A stretch of 64,000 nucleotides of DNA, taken from Desulfocurvus sp. Lineage in GTDB: Bacteria > Desulfobacterota > Desulfovibrionia > Desulfovibrionales > Desulfovibrionaceae. Location of the stretch: assembly GCA_020692325.1 (NCBI GenBank), contig JAIMKR010000005.1:38958-102957 (forward strand). Direction: 5' to 3'. The translations under genes were made by a program, and so were the position numbers. This document shows positions 10,502-17,821 of this stretch, one piece after another. The notes beneath the pieces were generated by a model. It was given only the letters and a program-made list of their open reading frames with translations. It ran no database searches and was not told where the DNA came from. Numbering within the stretch: the first letter of the stretch is position 1; each line of letters starts with the position of its first letter.

Positions 10502-10601
10502 ACTGACCTCCGAATGCATCTTTGCCTCGCGGTATTGCGAGGGCTTGGTATGGTCACAATGGCAGGGGCGCAGTGCCGCGTCGGTGCGCTGCCGCGCATA
10601 G
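10499..10601 (-). promoter_or_regulatory. Shared leader element, copy 1
   Basis: About 100 nt reading into the start of the 10501 gene. It begins with a 25-bp stretch (10577-10601) identical, in inverse orientation, to 12250-12274. It then aligns with the leader of the 12089 gene through CAGCGCACCGACGC, CATACC and TGCATTCGGAGG. It could be a regulatory 5' UTR or a vestigial coding stretch; the frame encodes QRTDA and C-H-x-x-H-T in both - strand copies. Confidence 0.45.
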
Positions 10602-10821
10602 ACCGGAAGCTCTTTTGGGGGGGCGTGTCTTTGTCGGACGAAAGATGAAGACGGACGGGCGGCGCAACGGATCGGAACGCGCCGGAGCCGCCTTTGCTCG
10701 GCACTTTCCGGCGCGTGCCTGCTCTCCCTTTTTGCCGGTGTGCGGTAACGCACAGACTGGGGCGCAAAACCGATTAAAGTCTAATGAGTTGTGAGTTTTT
10801 ATTAATCCAAGGATGCTCTCG

Positions 10822-11550
10822 ATGACCGAGCCCCCAACGCCAAAGCAGAACCATCTTCTGGCGGCCCTGCCAGCGGAAGTTTTTAACCGTCTGTCGCGGA
10901 AGCTTGAACTGGTGCCCATGCCCCTTGGCATGGTGCTGTACGAATCCGGCGACACCATGCGCCATGTCTACTTCCCTACGGATTCCATCGTCTCGCTGTT
11001 ATACGTCATGGAGAACGGCTCTTCTGCGGAAATTTCCGTGGTGGGCAACGAGGGCGTCATCGGCGTGGCCTTGTTCATGGGGGGAGAGAGCACGTCGAGC
11101 CGGGCCATAGTGCAGAGCGCAGGGCACGCCTACCGATTGCTCGGCCAGATCTTCAAGGACGAGTGCAGCCGCCACACCGGACTGCTGCTTTTGATGCTGC
11201 GCTACACCCAGGCGCTCATCACGCAGATGGCCCAGACGGCGGTATGCAACCGGCACCACAGCATCGACCAGCAGTTGTGCCGCTGGCTGCTGCTTTCGTT
11301 GGACCGCTTGTCGGATAACCAGTTGAGCATGACGCAGGAGCTCATCGCCAATATGCTCGGCGTGCGGCGTGAAGGCGTCACCGAGGCCGCGGGCAAGCTG
11401 CAGAAACTCGGCGTCATAGAGTACAGCCGGGGGCACATCACCGTGCTTAACCGGCCCAGGCTCGAAGCGCTCTGTTGTGAGTGCTACGCCGTGGTCAAAA
11501 GGGAAACCGACCGGTTGCTGCCGTATCTGCCCACCGCTCCAGAGGTGTAA
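10822..11550 (+). CDS. Crp/Fnr-family transcriptional regulator, paralogue C
   Basis: A 242-aa close paralogue of the regulator at 5419-6147, with the same beta-roll (MRHVYFPTDSIVSLLYVME) and winged helix (SMTQELIANMLGVRREG), and long stretches of near-identical DNA. The ATG at 10822 is preferred over the in-frame ATG at 10813 because AAGGA (10809-10813) is then 8 nt away. It is divergent from the CsbD operon across a ~320-bp region that holds leader element copy 1 and an AT-rich stretch just before the gene. Sensory ligand unknown; no Fnr-type cysteine cluster. Confidence 0.87.
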   Translation: MTEPPTPKQNHLLAALPAEVFNRLSRKLELVPMPLGMVLYESGDTMRHVYFPTDSIVSLLYVMENGSSAEISVVGNEGVIGVALFMGGESTSSRAIVQSAGHAYRLLGQIFKDECSRHTGLLLLMLRYTQALITQMAQTAVCNRHHSIDQQLCRWLLLSLDRLSDNQLSMTQELIANMLGVRREGVTEAAGKLQKLGVIEYSRGHITVLNRPRLEALCCECYAVVKRETDRLLPYLPTAPEV

Positions 11551-11581
11551 CGCGCTCGGAGAGGGGGGGGCGCAAAAGCGT

Positions 11582-11695
11582 CTATTCCCGCTCGTCCTTC
11601 TCTTCGTCCGCCTTGTCGGCGGCTTCCGTGGGTTTTGCGCGTACGACGGCGACAACCAGCAGCAGCCCGGCCAGCATGGCCGTAATCAAGTCCAT
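11582..11695 (-). CDS. 37-aa single-span membrane protein
   Basis: A very small gene. The ATG at 11695 is preceded by GGGAGG at 8 nt. The product has a hydrophobic helix (LITAMLAGLLLVVAVVRA, about residues 3-20) and a strongly charged tail (ADKADEEKDERE). The ribosome binding site, membrane segment and charge bias favour a real small membrane protein. It is convergent with paralogue C, whose stop is 32 nt away. No family recognised. Confidence 0.5.
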   Translation of the reverse strand: MDLITAMLAGLLLVVAVVRAKPTEAADKADEEKDERE

Positions 11696-11834
11696 CCCGC
11701 GCGCCTCCCGGTGTTTAAATGATGCTGGCAGCGGAGCTTGCCGCGTTTTGTCCCGCCTGCCTTCTTCATTTCATCCGGCTCGCGCCAGCAGGATGCCTTC
11801 AGACGTCTTGTCCCGTCACCGGGCAGGGACAGCA

Positions 11835-12089
11835 TCACTTGTCCTTGCCGATGTCATCGTCCGCGCCATGGTCCGCATGGAGCGAGTCGTACCAGGCCTG
11901 CGGTATGGTGAGGATCTTGAAGGGCCCCTTGGGTACTCTCGCCAAGGCCGTGTCCCGTATCGTCGGGCTGGGAAGCCCCTTCCCCACTGTTTCGGCATTG
12001 TTCGCCGCGTCATCGGAAGTTTCCGGGCGGGGCCCAAGGGAACAATGTGTGGGGACGTTCTTAACCTTTGGTTCCATGGGTGTGCTCAT
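11835..12089 (-). CDS. Small hypothetical protein (84 aa) behind a conserved leader
   Basis: The start at 12089 is well supported by TTCGGAGG five nt upstream, embedded in leader element copy 2. The product is hydrophilic with a C-terminal stretch KGPFKILTIPQAWYDSLHAD followed by an acidic tail. It resembles no family I recognise. The leader shared with the 86-aa/CsbD operon suggests common control and perhaps a common stress role. Confidence 0.5.
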   Translation of the reverse strand: MSTPMEPKVKNVPTHCSLGPRPETSDDAANNAETVGKGLPSPTIRDTALARVPKGPFKILTIPQAWYDSLHADHGADDDIGKDK

Positions 12090-12188
12090 GTGGGCCTCCG
12101 AATGCAGCCGGGACTCGCAGGATGGCGGGACCTCGGTATGCGAACCATGACAGGGATCCGGCGTGGCGTCGGTGCGCTGTCCCGCTTA
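12089..12188 (-). promoter_or_regulatory. Shared leader element, copy 2
   Basis: The upstream 100 nt of the 12089 gene align with copy 1 (10499-10601) from CAGCGCACCGACGC (12166-12179, - strand) down to TGCATTCGGAGG and the start codon. An in-frame stop near its upstream end argues that it is not part of a longer gene here. Confidence 0.45.
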
Positions 12189-12241
12189 CTCCGTCCCGCT
12201 TGCCCCGACCTGATCCGTTTTCCCCGCTTCTTTTGAAAGAC

Positions 12242-12436
12242 ATGCCGACCTATGCGCGGCAGCGCACCGACGCGCTGCACATCTTCAGCCATCCTCCTGA
12301 CCATGGCTTCTCCCTTTTTGAGGGCGCTGGCTTTGCCGGCGTGACGGAGCAGGTGGCTTCATCACGCCAGGCGATTCCCGCCACATCGGACCGGAGTTTG
12401 TACGGTCGGCCCAACCTCGCAGGAGGAACGACATGA
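12242..12436 (+). promoter_or_regulatory. Shared leader element, copy 3, with a possible 64-aa leader ORF
   Basis: 12250-12274 is identical to the reverse complement of 10577-10601. Here it faces right, towards the HEAT-repeat gene. An ATG at 12242 opens a 64-codon frame (MPTYARQRTDALHIF...) whose TGA overlaps the ATG of the HEAT gene, so it could be a translated, coupled leader peptide. The ribosome binding site for it is poor. Copies 2 and 3 lie back to back in one divergent intergenic region. Confidence 0.35.
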
Positions 12437-12942
12437 GCAGACGAGCCCACGCACGCATGACGCTGGACACCCACATGAGGGCGCTCGAAAGCCCCGACGG
12501 CATGCTTCGCCAGAGCGCAAGGGAAGGGCTGATCGCCCTGGGGGGGGCAGCGGTTACGCCGTTGATGCTGGCCTTGGGCAACGCCAAGGAGGCGCAGGTC
12601 CGCTGGGAGGCCGCCAAGGCGCTTGGCGCCATAGGCGAAGTCCGAGCCATTCCGGCTCTGGTGTCGGCCCTGGAGGACAGCGATTCGGATGTCATCTGGC
12701 TGGCTGCCGAGGCTTTGAGCCAGTTCGGCAGCGTGGCCTGGCCCGGGCTTCTGGCGGCCCTGGTCGCCGAGGGAACCGAGTCCGCGATTTTGCGCAAGGG
12801 CGCGCACCACGTTTTCGCCAGCCAGAAGGAAAGCGGCAACGGCGGCATGCTGGCTGTCCTGCAGACGGCGCTGGAAGCTGGGGCCTTGCCCGAAGCCGCG
12901 CCAATGGAGGCAAGCGAGATTCTGAAGTGGCTGAATGCGTAG
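12433..12942 (+). CDS. HEAT-repeat (PBS-lyase type) protein
   Basis: A 169-aa, all-helical protein with at least three HEAT-like repeats, e.g. VRWEAAKALGAIGEVRAI and VIWLAAEALSQFGSVAW. The alternating A/L positions and the G-x-x-A/V-P-x-L linker match the PBS-lyase HEAT subfamily. AGGAGG is placed 6 nt before the ATG at 12433. HEAT repeats mediate protein-protein contacts; no catalytic residues are expected. It lies in the stress gene cluster, directly after leader element copy 3. Confidence 0.75.
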   Translation: MSRRAHARMTLDTHMRALESPDGMLRQSAREGLIALGGAAVTPLMLALGNAKEAQVRWEAAKALGAIGEVRAIPALVSALEDSDSDVIWLAAEALSQFGSVAWPGLLAALVAEGTESAILRKGAHHVFASQKESGNGGMLAVLQTALEAGALPEAAPMEASEILKWLNA

Positions 12943-13018
12943 ACCGAGCGCGCCACGCGCGCGGCTAAGGCTGGCGCTTCATCTTTCAACGGTCTGAGGC
13001 AACGAACTGGAGCATGGA

Positions 13019-13264
13019 ATGGAAGCGATTCTTCTATTCATCGTGATTGGACTCATCGCGGGCTGGTTGGCCGGGATTTTGGTGAAGGGCGGCGGTTTCG
13101 GCGTTCTGGGCGACATCGTGGTGGGCATTCTGGGCGCGGTCATCGGCGGCTACCTCTTTGGAGCTTTCGGCATTGGCGGCCGGGGCCTGCTCGGCGGAGT
13201 GCTCGTCGCCACTGTTGGAGCAATACTTTTGATTTTCGTCTTGCGGCTGATCAAAAGGGTGTAA
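13019..13264 (+). CDS. GlsB/YeaQ/YmgE-family stress membrane protein, copy 1
   Basis: An 81-aa integral membrane protein with three hydrophobic segments (about residues 4-24, 30-52 and 57-77) and Gly-rich helices. It has the family phrases GLIAGWLAG and GDIVVGILGAVIGGYLF, and ends LRLIKRV as typical members do. GGAG lies 6 nt upstream of the ATG. Members are induced by acid or stationary-phase stress; the molecular role is unknown. With the next gene (a BON lipoprotein) it forms a module repeated at 14035-15061. Confidence 0.85.
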   Translation: MEAILLFIVIGLIAGWLAGILVKGGGFGVLGDIVVGILGAVIGGYLFGAFGIGGRGLLGGVLVATVGAILLIFVLRLIKRV

Positions 13265-13404
13265 CCGCGCCAAGAACGGACCAGCCGCCTCCGTCCGGGC
13301 CTGCGCTACACCGGCGAATACGTGTTCAGAAGCGGGCCGCAGCCTCGCGAGTATGCCGGGCCAGCGACAACCTCCTTTGACCTTTAACCAGTTAGGAGCA
13401 CCGA

Positions 13405-13725
13405 ATGACTCTCTACAAGCGAATTATCCTGTTGTGCCTCAGCGTGATGCTGGCCTTCGCCCTTGGCTGCGCCGCCACCTCCACTCATGAGGGAACCGGC
13501 GGCTACATCGACGACTCCGCTATCACTGCCAAGGTGAAGTCTGGCCTTCTGGGCGAACCCGGCATGAATTCCAATGACATCCAGGTGGAGACCTTCAAGG
13601 GCGTTGTGCAGCTTTCCGGCTTTGTCACTTCCGCCGCGCAGATCAACACCGCTGTCGCCATAACGCGCAAGGTCCAGGGCGTGAAGGATGTGCGCAGCAA
13701 TATGGTCGTCAAGGGTCAGCAGTAA
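13405..13725 (+). CDS. BON-domain lipoprotein (single domain)
   Basis: A 106-aa precursor with a lipoprotein signal (lipobox ALGC, Cys22) and one BON domain (about residues 35-103) containing ITAKVKSGLLGE, ETFKGVVQLSGFV and KVQGVKDVRSNM. TTAGGAG precedes the ATG by about 8 nt. It is the single-domain relative of the two-domain lipoprotein at 14495-15061, sharing nearly the same ETFKGVVQLSGFV strand. Expected outer-membrane-attached envelope-stress protein of OsmY type. Confidence 0.85.
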   Translation: MTLYKRIILLCLSVMLAFALGCAATSTHEGTGGYIDDSAITAKVKSGLLGEPGMNSNDIQVETFKGVVQLSGFVTSAAQINTAVAITRKVQGVKDVRSNMVVKGQQ

Positions 13726-14034
13726 AGTTTTCCGCCTCGGCCTCTGCGCCGCCCTGGCTGTTGTCCTCCTCTAACGCGGCTTGGCCCGGCGGGGCCGCCT
13801 CCCTCTCGCAAGCAGGGGGGGAGGCGGCGAACAAAGGTTCGCCCCCCCGCCCGGGTTTCTTGGCCGTCTCGCACAGTCCATGTGGAGAGTGTGGCCTTCT
13901 CTGTCCCTTGCCGCCGCACGGCGCGCGCGAACCTTGGCCCCCGCGGGGAGAAGTGGAGAGGTGGATGGGATCTTCGGACATAAGGAGCGGTGCAGACGGT
14001 TACGCGCCTCAGCGGTGGCAAGGAGGGAAGACGA
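13726..14034. other. Intergenic region with a GC-rich hairpin
   Basis: About 310 bp without a credible gene. It holds a hairpin of roughly 9-10 bp (CCGCCTCCC at 13795-13803 with GGGAGGCGG near 13818-13826). This may terminate the BON transcript, although no clean T-run follows it. The ribosome binding site AAGGAGGG of the next gene is at its right end. Confidence 0.4.
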
Positions 14035-14409
14035 ATGAGAGACTTCATCTGGTACGCATTGATCGGTTTGGCCACGGGCCTTTTGGCGCGCGCAGTGAAC
14101 CGCGGCGGGCGCTTCGGCGCCATTGGGGACGGCGGAGTCGGCGTCCTTGGCGCGGTGCTCGCCGTGCTGCTGTACCACTTCGCCCTTGAGGGCAGCGGAA
14201 TTTTGAGTTCGGCCGCTGTGGCCGCCGTAGGAGCGGCCCTTCTGGTTCTCGATTTGCGGCTGATCCAAAGAGCTTTTGAGGAACGCAGCATGTCGCGGAC
14301 CTTTAGGAGGCGCAGCTCCTCTCTCTTCAAGCACATTCCCTTTCCGCCAAGGCCGCGGAATGAAAGCATTGAGGCCTGCCGCGTATGCGGACGGAGGCAC
14401 CTCCGCTAG
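14035..14409 (+). CDS. GlsB/YeaQ-like membrane protein, copy 2, with C-terminal extension
   Basis: A 124-aa protein. Its first ~80 residues align with the GlsB-type gene at 13019 (WYALIGLATGLLARAVNRG, then GDGGVGVLGAVLAVLLY, and LVLDLRLIQRAF). The start at 14035 follows AAGGAGGG by 8 nt; the longer frame upstream has no ribosome binding site. Unlike copy 1 it does not stop after LRLI-x-R. It continues for about 45 residues that are Arg- and Ser-rich (RTFRRRSSSLFKH) with a late Cys-x-x-Cys-like pattern (ACRVCGRR). This looks like readthrough after loss of the ancestral stop. Confidence 0.75.
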   Translation: MRDFIWYALIGLATGLLARAVNRGGRFGAIGDGGVGVLGAVLAVLLYHFALEGSGILSSAAVAAVGAALLVLDLRLIQRAFEERSMSRTFRRRSSSLFKHIPFPPRPRNESIEACRVCGRRHLR

Positions 14410-14494
14410 GCGCCGCCGGCGCATGTGTCTGAGATCTTACGGACCTTGTAACGTGCACCATGAACCACCCTGCCACCCTCCAAGGAGCGATCGG

Positions 14495-15061
14495 ATGACC
14501 TTGCGGAAACAACTCTCCCTGTTGAGCCTTGCCACGCTTTTGGCTTTGATCTTCGGCTGTTCCTCCACTCCCAACAAGGAGGGGACCGGGGGATATGTAG
14601 ATGACGCGGCCGTCACCGCCAAGGTCAAGGCCGAGATCCTCCAGGCTCCCTCACTGAAGTCCGCCGAAATCAACGTGGAAACCTTCAAGGGCGTTGTGCA
14701 ACTCTCCGGATTTGTCGGCTCCCAGGCCGAGATAGCCACTGCGGCCGAAACGGCGCGCAAGGTCCAGGGCGTCACCACGGTGCGCAACAATGTACAGATC
14801 AAGGGCGCCAGCAACGCCACCCAGGAAGGCGCGGGAGAGTTTGTGGACAACGCCGCCATCACCGCCAAGGTCAAGGCCGCCCTGCTCAGGGATGCCAGTC
14901 TGAAGTCCGCCGAGATCAGTGTGGAGACCTTCAATGGTGTTGTGCAGCTGACCGGCTTCGTCGGCTACCAGAACGAAGCCGACACCGCGGCCAAGCTTGC
15001 GGCCAAGGTCAAGGGCGTGAAGAGCGTGACGAACGACATCCGCATCAAGGGCAGGCAGTAG
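14495..15061 (+). CDS. BON-domain lipoprotein with two tandem BON domains
   Basis: A 188-aa precursor with lipobox IFGC (Cys22) and two BON domains (about residues 33-103 and 115-187) that are near copies of each other: SAEINVETFKGVVQLSGFV and SAEISVETFNGVVQLTGFV. The start at 14495 is set by AAGGAG 7 nt upstream and the lipoprotein signal; the longer frame from 14276 overlaps the previous gene. The internal duplication and the similarity to 13405-13725 show recent expansion. A hairpin at 15074-15110 (GGACCGCG/CGCGGTCC) follows the stop. Confidence 0.87.
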   Translation: MTLRKQLSLLSLATLLALIFGCSSTPNKEGTGGYVDDAAVTAKVKAEILQAPSLKSAEINVETFKGVVQLSGFVGSQAEIATAAETARKVQGVTTVRNNVQIKGASNATQEGAGEFVDNAAITAKVKAALLRDASLKSAEISVETFNGVVQLTGFVGYQNEADTAAKLAAKVKGVKSVTNDIRIKGRQ

Positions 15062-15161
15062 GCAGATTGGAAGGGACCGCGTGGGGATGTCTGATCCCCT
15101 GGCGCGGTCCAGCGCACAGCAAGAATCAAGAATCGCGCCCCCGTAAAAGGAGGCCACGGCC

Positions 15162-15315
15162 ATGCCTTTCGGCACCTTCCCTCATTGTTCTGGTCCCCGC
15201 CTTTCTGGGGGGCCGCCCCGTGTGGCCGCACAATTGCCCCGGGGGCTACGGCCCAAGCCGCGGCTTCGGGTCCCTCGTCCTTATTCCGGTGATCTTACTT
15301 AGCGGCAGGCTGTAG
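15162..15315 (+). pseudogene. DUF3309-family small membrane protein, frameshifted
   Basis: AAAGGAGG 8 nt before the ATG at 15162 begins a reading MPFGTF. A single-base shift at the CCC run 15179-15181 is then needed to continue as LIVLVPAFLGGRPVWPH and GGYGPSRGFGSLVLIPV, ending at 15315. This matches the DUF3309 pattern (hydrophobic start, P-x-WPH, GYGPSGGLG, hydrophobic end). It is either a recent frameshift or a sequencing error. The family is a ~50-aa membrane protein of unknown role. Confidence 0.55.
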
Positions 15316-15357
15316 CCCAAATGATCCGAACACCCCCAACAGCACAGGAGAAATATC

Positions 15358-15537
15358 ATGAAGTCGAGCACCAAGGACCAGGTCAAAGGCAAGATGCATC
15401 AGGTTTCCGGCAAGGTGAAGGAAGTTGTCGGCAAGGTCATGGACAACAAAGAGCTGGAAGCCAAGGGCAAGGCCGAGAACGCGACCGGCAAGATCCAGCA
15501 GAAGGCTGGCGGCATTAAAAAGGTTACAGGAGAATAG
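15358..15537 (+). CDS. CsbD/YjbJ-family stress protein
   Basis: A 59-aa protein typical of CsbD in sequence and size: KDQVKGKMHQVSGKVKEVVG, then NKELEAKGKAENATGKIQQ. AGGAG lies 8 nt before the ATG at 15358. CsbD proteins are small, highly charged helical hairpins induced by general stress; their biochemical role is unknown. It is the first of three small genes (15358, 15609, 16001) in one direction that end at a strong terminator. Confidence 0.85.
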   Translation: MKSSTKDQVKGKMHQVSGKVKEVVGKVMDNKELEAKGKAENATGKIQQKAGGIKKVTGE

Positions 15538-15608
15538 CGTGGTTGCGGCGACCCTTTCGCCGCAAAGCGTTGATGCCCGTCCGACAACATGTAGCACATG
15601 AGGTAATA

Positions 15609-15998
15609 ATGAAAAAGAATAAGCGGTTTTCGGTATTTGTGCTTTTGGGCCTGCTGCTCTTGGGCGTGAGTTCCGCCTGCGCCCAAGGTGCCATGAAGAG
15701 CTCCGATCCGGACATCGACGGCATGGTCTGGACGCATTCGACGGATTCCGACAAACGGGCGTTCATGCTCGGCGTCAGCAACGCCGTCGTTCTTGAATAT
15801 CACCTGCGCACCAAGCATTCCGAGGAGCCTTCCCGGTTCGTCAAGGGCTGGCTCGCCGCCTTCAAAGACTCCAGCTGGTCCAGCATGGTCAGCAGGGTCG
15901 ATGCCTACTATGCGAACAACCCCACCAAGCTGCACAGAAATGTGCTCGACGTGGTCTGGCACGAGATGATCGTGCCCAACTGGAAGAACGAGAGGTAA
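15609..15998 (+). CDS. Secreted hypothetical protein, Rap1a/Tai-like pattern
   Basis: A 129-aa precursor with a signal peptide (residues 1-25, ending ACA-QG). The mature part has GMVWTHSTDSDKRAFMLGVS and RVDAYYANNPTKLHRNVLDV. This faintly resembles the layout of small periplasmic Rap1a-type proteins (a short helix, G-x-x-x-G-turn, Y-x-x-NP motif), but that is a weak impression. The start at 15609 follows a short AGG and begins a good signal sequence. Function unknown. Confidence 0.6.
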   Translation: MKKNKRFSVFVLLGLLLLGVSSACAQGAMKSSDPDIDGMVWTHSTDSDKRAFMLGVSNAVVLEYHLRTKHSEEPSRFVKGWLAAFKDSSWSSMVSRVDAYYANNPTKLHRNVLDVVWHEMIVPNWKNER

Positions 15999-16000
15999 TT

Positions 16001-16234
16001 ATGAGAACAACATTCATCGCGGCGGCCCTGGTTCTTTGCCTGGGTCTTGCCTCCTGCACGCAGATGACCAAGACCCAGCAGGGAGCCTTGTCCGGCGGCG
16101 CCATTGGCGCTGGCGCTGGGCTCGGCATCAGCGCTCTGACCGGCGGTTCGCTCGGTGTCGGCGCGCTCATCGGCGGCGGTCTGGGGGCGGTGGCCGGCGG
16201 TCTGTACGGCAACCAGAAGACCGGCCACAAGTAG
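16001..16234 (+). CDS. Glycine-zipper lipoprotein
   Basis: A 77-aa precursor with lipobox LASC (Cys19), followed by repeated Gly-x-x-x-Gly helices (GGAIGAGAGLGISALTGG, then GALIGGGLGAVAGGLYG). This is the glycine-zipper pattern of small outer-membrane lipoproteins such as the OsmB / YMGG group. It begins 2 nt after the stop of the secreted protein gene, so the two are co-transcribed. A terminator follows. Confidence 0.8.
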   Translation: MRTTFIAAALVLCLGLASCTQMTKTQQGALSGGAIGAGAGLGISALTGGSLGVGALIGGGLGAVAGGLYGNQKTGHK

Positions 16235-16259
16235 ACAGAGCAGCCGGCATTCTCTCAGT

Positions 16260-16290
16260 GGGCAGGGCCAACCGGCCCTGCCCGTTTTGT
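16260..16290 (+). terminator. Rho-independent terminator
   Basis: A perfect 10-bp stem GGGCAGGGCC / GGCCCTGCCC (16260-16269 and 16274-16283, loop AACC) is followed by GTTTTG. It ends the CsbD / secreted protein / glycine-zipper unit. Confidence 0.85.
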
Positions 16291-16363
16291 GTGTTTTGTG
16301 CCGGGCGGCGTGTGCGGCGTTGCTCACCCTCCAGACCTTCCCAACAAGAGCAGGGGACTGCGG

Positions 16364-17419
16364 ATGCGCCATGATTTTCTTTTTCTTGTGTTTGCCGCGG
16401 CGCTGCTGCTGGCGTTACCTGTCCGCCTTGGGCACGCCGCCGAGGCCACACCGCCGGCCCAAACGGCGTCGACCCTCATTCTCACGGAGGAAAACGACTA
16501 TTTCGCCGGTACGGACGATCATTACACCAACGGCATCAAGCTTTCCTGGGTCTCCGGCGATCTCAAAAAATACGCTGAGGACGAACGCCTGCCGGAATTC
16601 GTGTTGCCGTATCTGCGCGTTCTGCCCTTTGTGAACGAACCGGGGCAGCAGTACAACGTGGCGCTTTCCCTGGGGCAGAACATGTACGTCCCCAGAGATA
16701 CGCACAGCGGTATCGCGCAACCCGAGGACAGGCCTTTCGCCGGTTGGAGCTACATTTCCCTGGCCCTGCACGCCAAGACCGCAAGCCAGCTCGACACCTT
16801 TGAGACAAGCATCGGCGTTGTCGGTCCCTCGGCCCTGGCCGAGGAGACCCAGAACAATTACCATGCGCTTATGGGCTTTGAACGGGTTCGGGGCTGGGGC
16901 CGCCAACTGCACGACGAGCCGGGTATCGTGCTTTCCTGGCAGCGCACCCTGCGCGCAGCACGGCTGGACCTGGGCCATGACATGGCCTGGGACCTGCTGC
17001 CCCACGTCCGGGGCACGGTGGGCAATGTGCAGACTCACGCCGCCGTCGGTTTCGAGACGCGCCTGGGCTACCGTCTGCCGTGGGATTTCGGCACCTCCCT
17101 CATCCAGCCCGGTGGCGGGGTGAGCGCGCCGGTCAATGCCGACGACCCCCGCCTGCGGAGGGACACGGATTTCGGTCTGCACCTCTTTGCCGGAGCCGAG
17201 GGCCGCGCTGTGGCGCGCAACATCTTCCTTGATGGCAATACCTGGGAAAACAGCCCCAGCGTGTCGAAAAGGGTCTTCGTGGCCGACCTTATGGGAGGCG
17301 TCGGCCTTGTATTGGGGCGGGCCAAGTTGACCTACACGCACGTGTACCGCACAGAGGAATTTTACGGGCAGAATGGTGGACAGTTGTTCGGATCAGTCAG
17401 CCTGTCCATTACGTTTTAG
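16364..17419 (+). CDS. LpxR-family lipid A deacylase (DUF2219)
   Basis: A 351-aa outer-membrane protein with a signal peptide (residues 1-24, ending GHA-AE). The body shows the LpxR pattern: LTEENDYFAGTDDHYTNGIK near the N-terminus, DRPFAGWSYISLAL in the middle, and a C-terminal beta strand ending in Phe (SVSLSITF). The N-D-x-x-x-x-T-D-x-x-Y-T-N-G segment carries the catalytic and Ca2+-binding region of the family, which removes the 3'-acyloxyacyl chain of lipid A. The start at 16364 begins the signal peptide; the upstream open frame overlaps the terminator region. Confidence 0.8.
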   Translation: MRHDFLFLVFAAALLLALPVRLGHAAEATPPAQTASTLILTEENDYFAGTDDHYTNGIKLSWVSGDLKKYAEDERLPEFVLPYLRVLPFVNEPGQQYNVALSLGQNMYVPRDTHSGIAQPEDRPFAGWSYISLALHAKTASQLDTFETSIGVVGPSALAEETQNNYHALMGFERVRGWGRQLHDEPGIVLSWQRTLRAARLDLGHDMAWDLLPHVRGTVGNVQTHAAVGFETRLGYRLPWDFGTSLIQPGGGVSAPVNADDPRLRRDTDFGLHLFAGAEGRAVARNIFLDGNTWENSPSVSKRVFVADLMGGVGLVLGRAKLTYTHVYRTEEFYGQNGGQLFGSVSLSITF

Positions 17420-17821
17420 GCCTGATCGCCGCGCGCCACGTCCTTCCGTCGGATGACGCAGAGGTTGCCGCTCCGTCGCCATACGTCGCGTTGCTTGGCG
17501 GCATTCGCCGGTTCGGCTTCGACACGATCCGCCTATGTGACGTCTGGGCCCCGGGTAGGAGTGACTCGCGGGCTTTCAGCGTGCACGGGAATCCCGTTGT
17601 CTGGAATCTGTGGGAGGAACGGCCTCACCGCTTCGGGACAAGGTGCTTTCGCGCTGGGCGTTGGAGCTTCAGGAACAAGACATCGGATGCGGGCTTGTCG
17701 AACGCTACGTTCCGCAGCAACCGCGCCTCTCCGTCTCCGTGTCATGTGGCGCGAATTTGAGACCGGCGACAAGGCCGACCAGCTGCAATCGTAGCACTCC
17801 CGCTCGCCCCTGATTTCCTCA
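17420..17821. other. Intergenic region without a recognisable gene
   Basis: About 400 bp between two convergent genes. Several short open frames exist but have no ribosome binding site, no family signal and Arg/Ser-rich products typical of non-coding GC-rich DNA. I see no repeat or clear terminator. Confidence 0.4.

Noticed and set aside
17453-17813. Short + strand open frames between the LpxR gene and mltG
   Set aside because: No ribosome binding site, no domain, and the mltG tail and ruvX already explain nearby coding signal.
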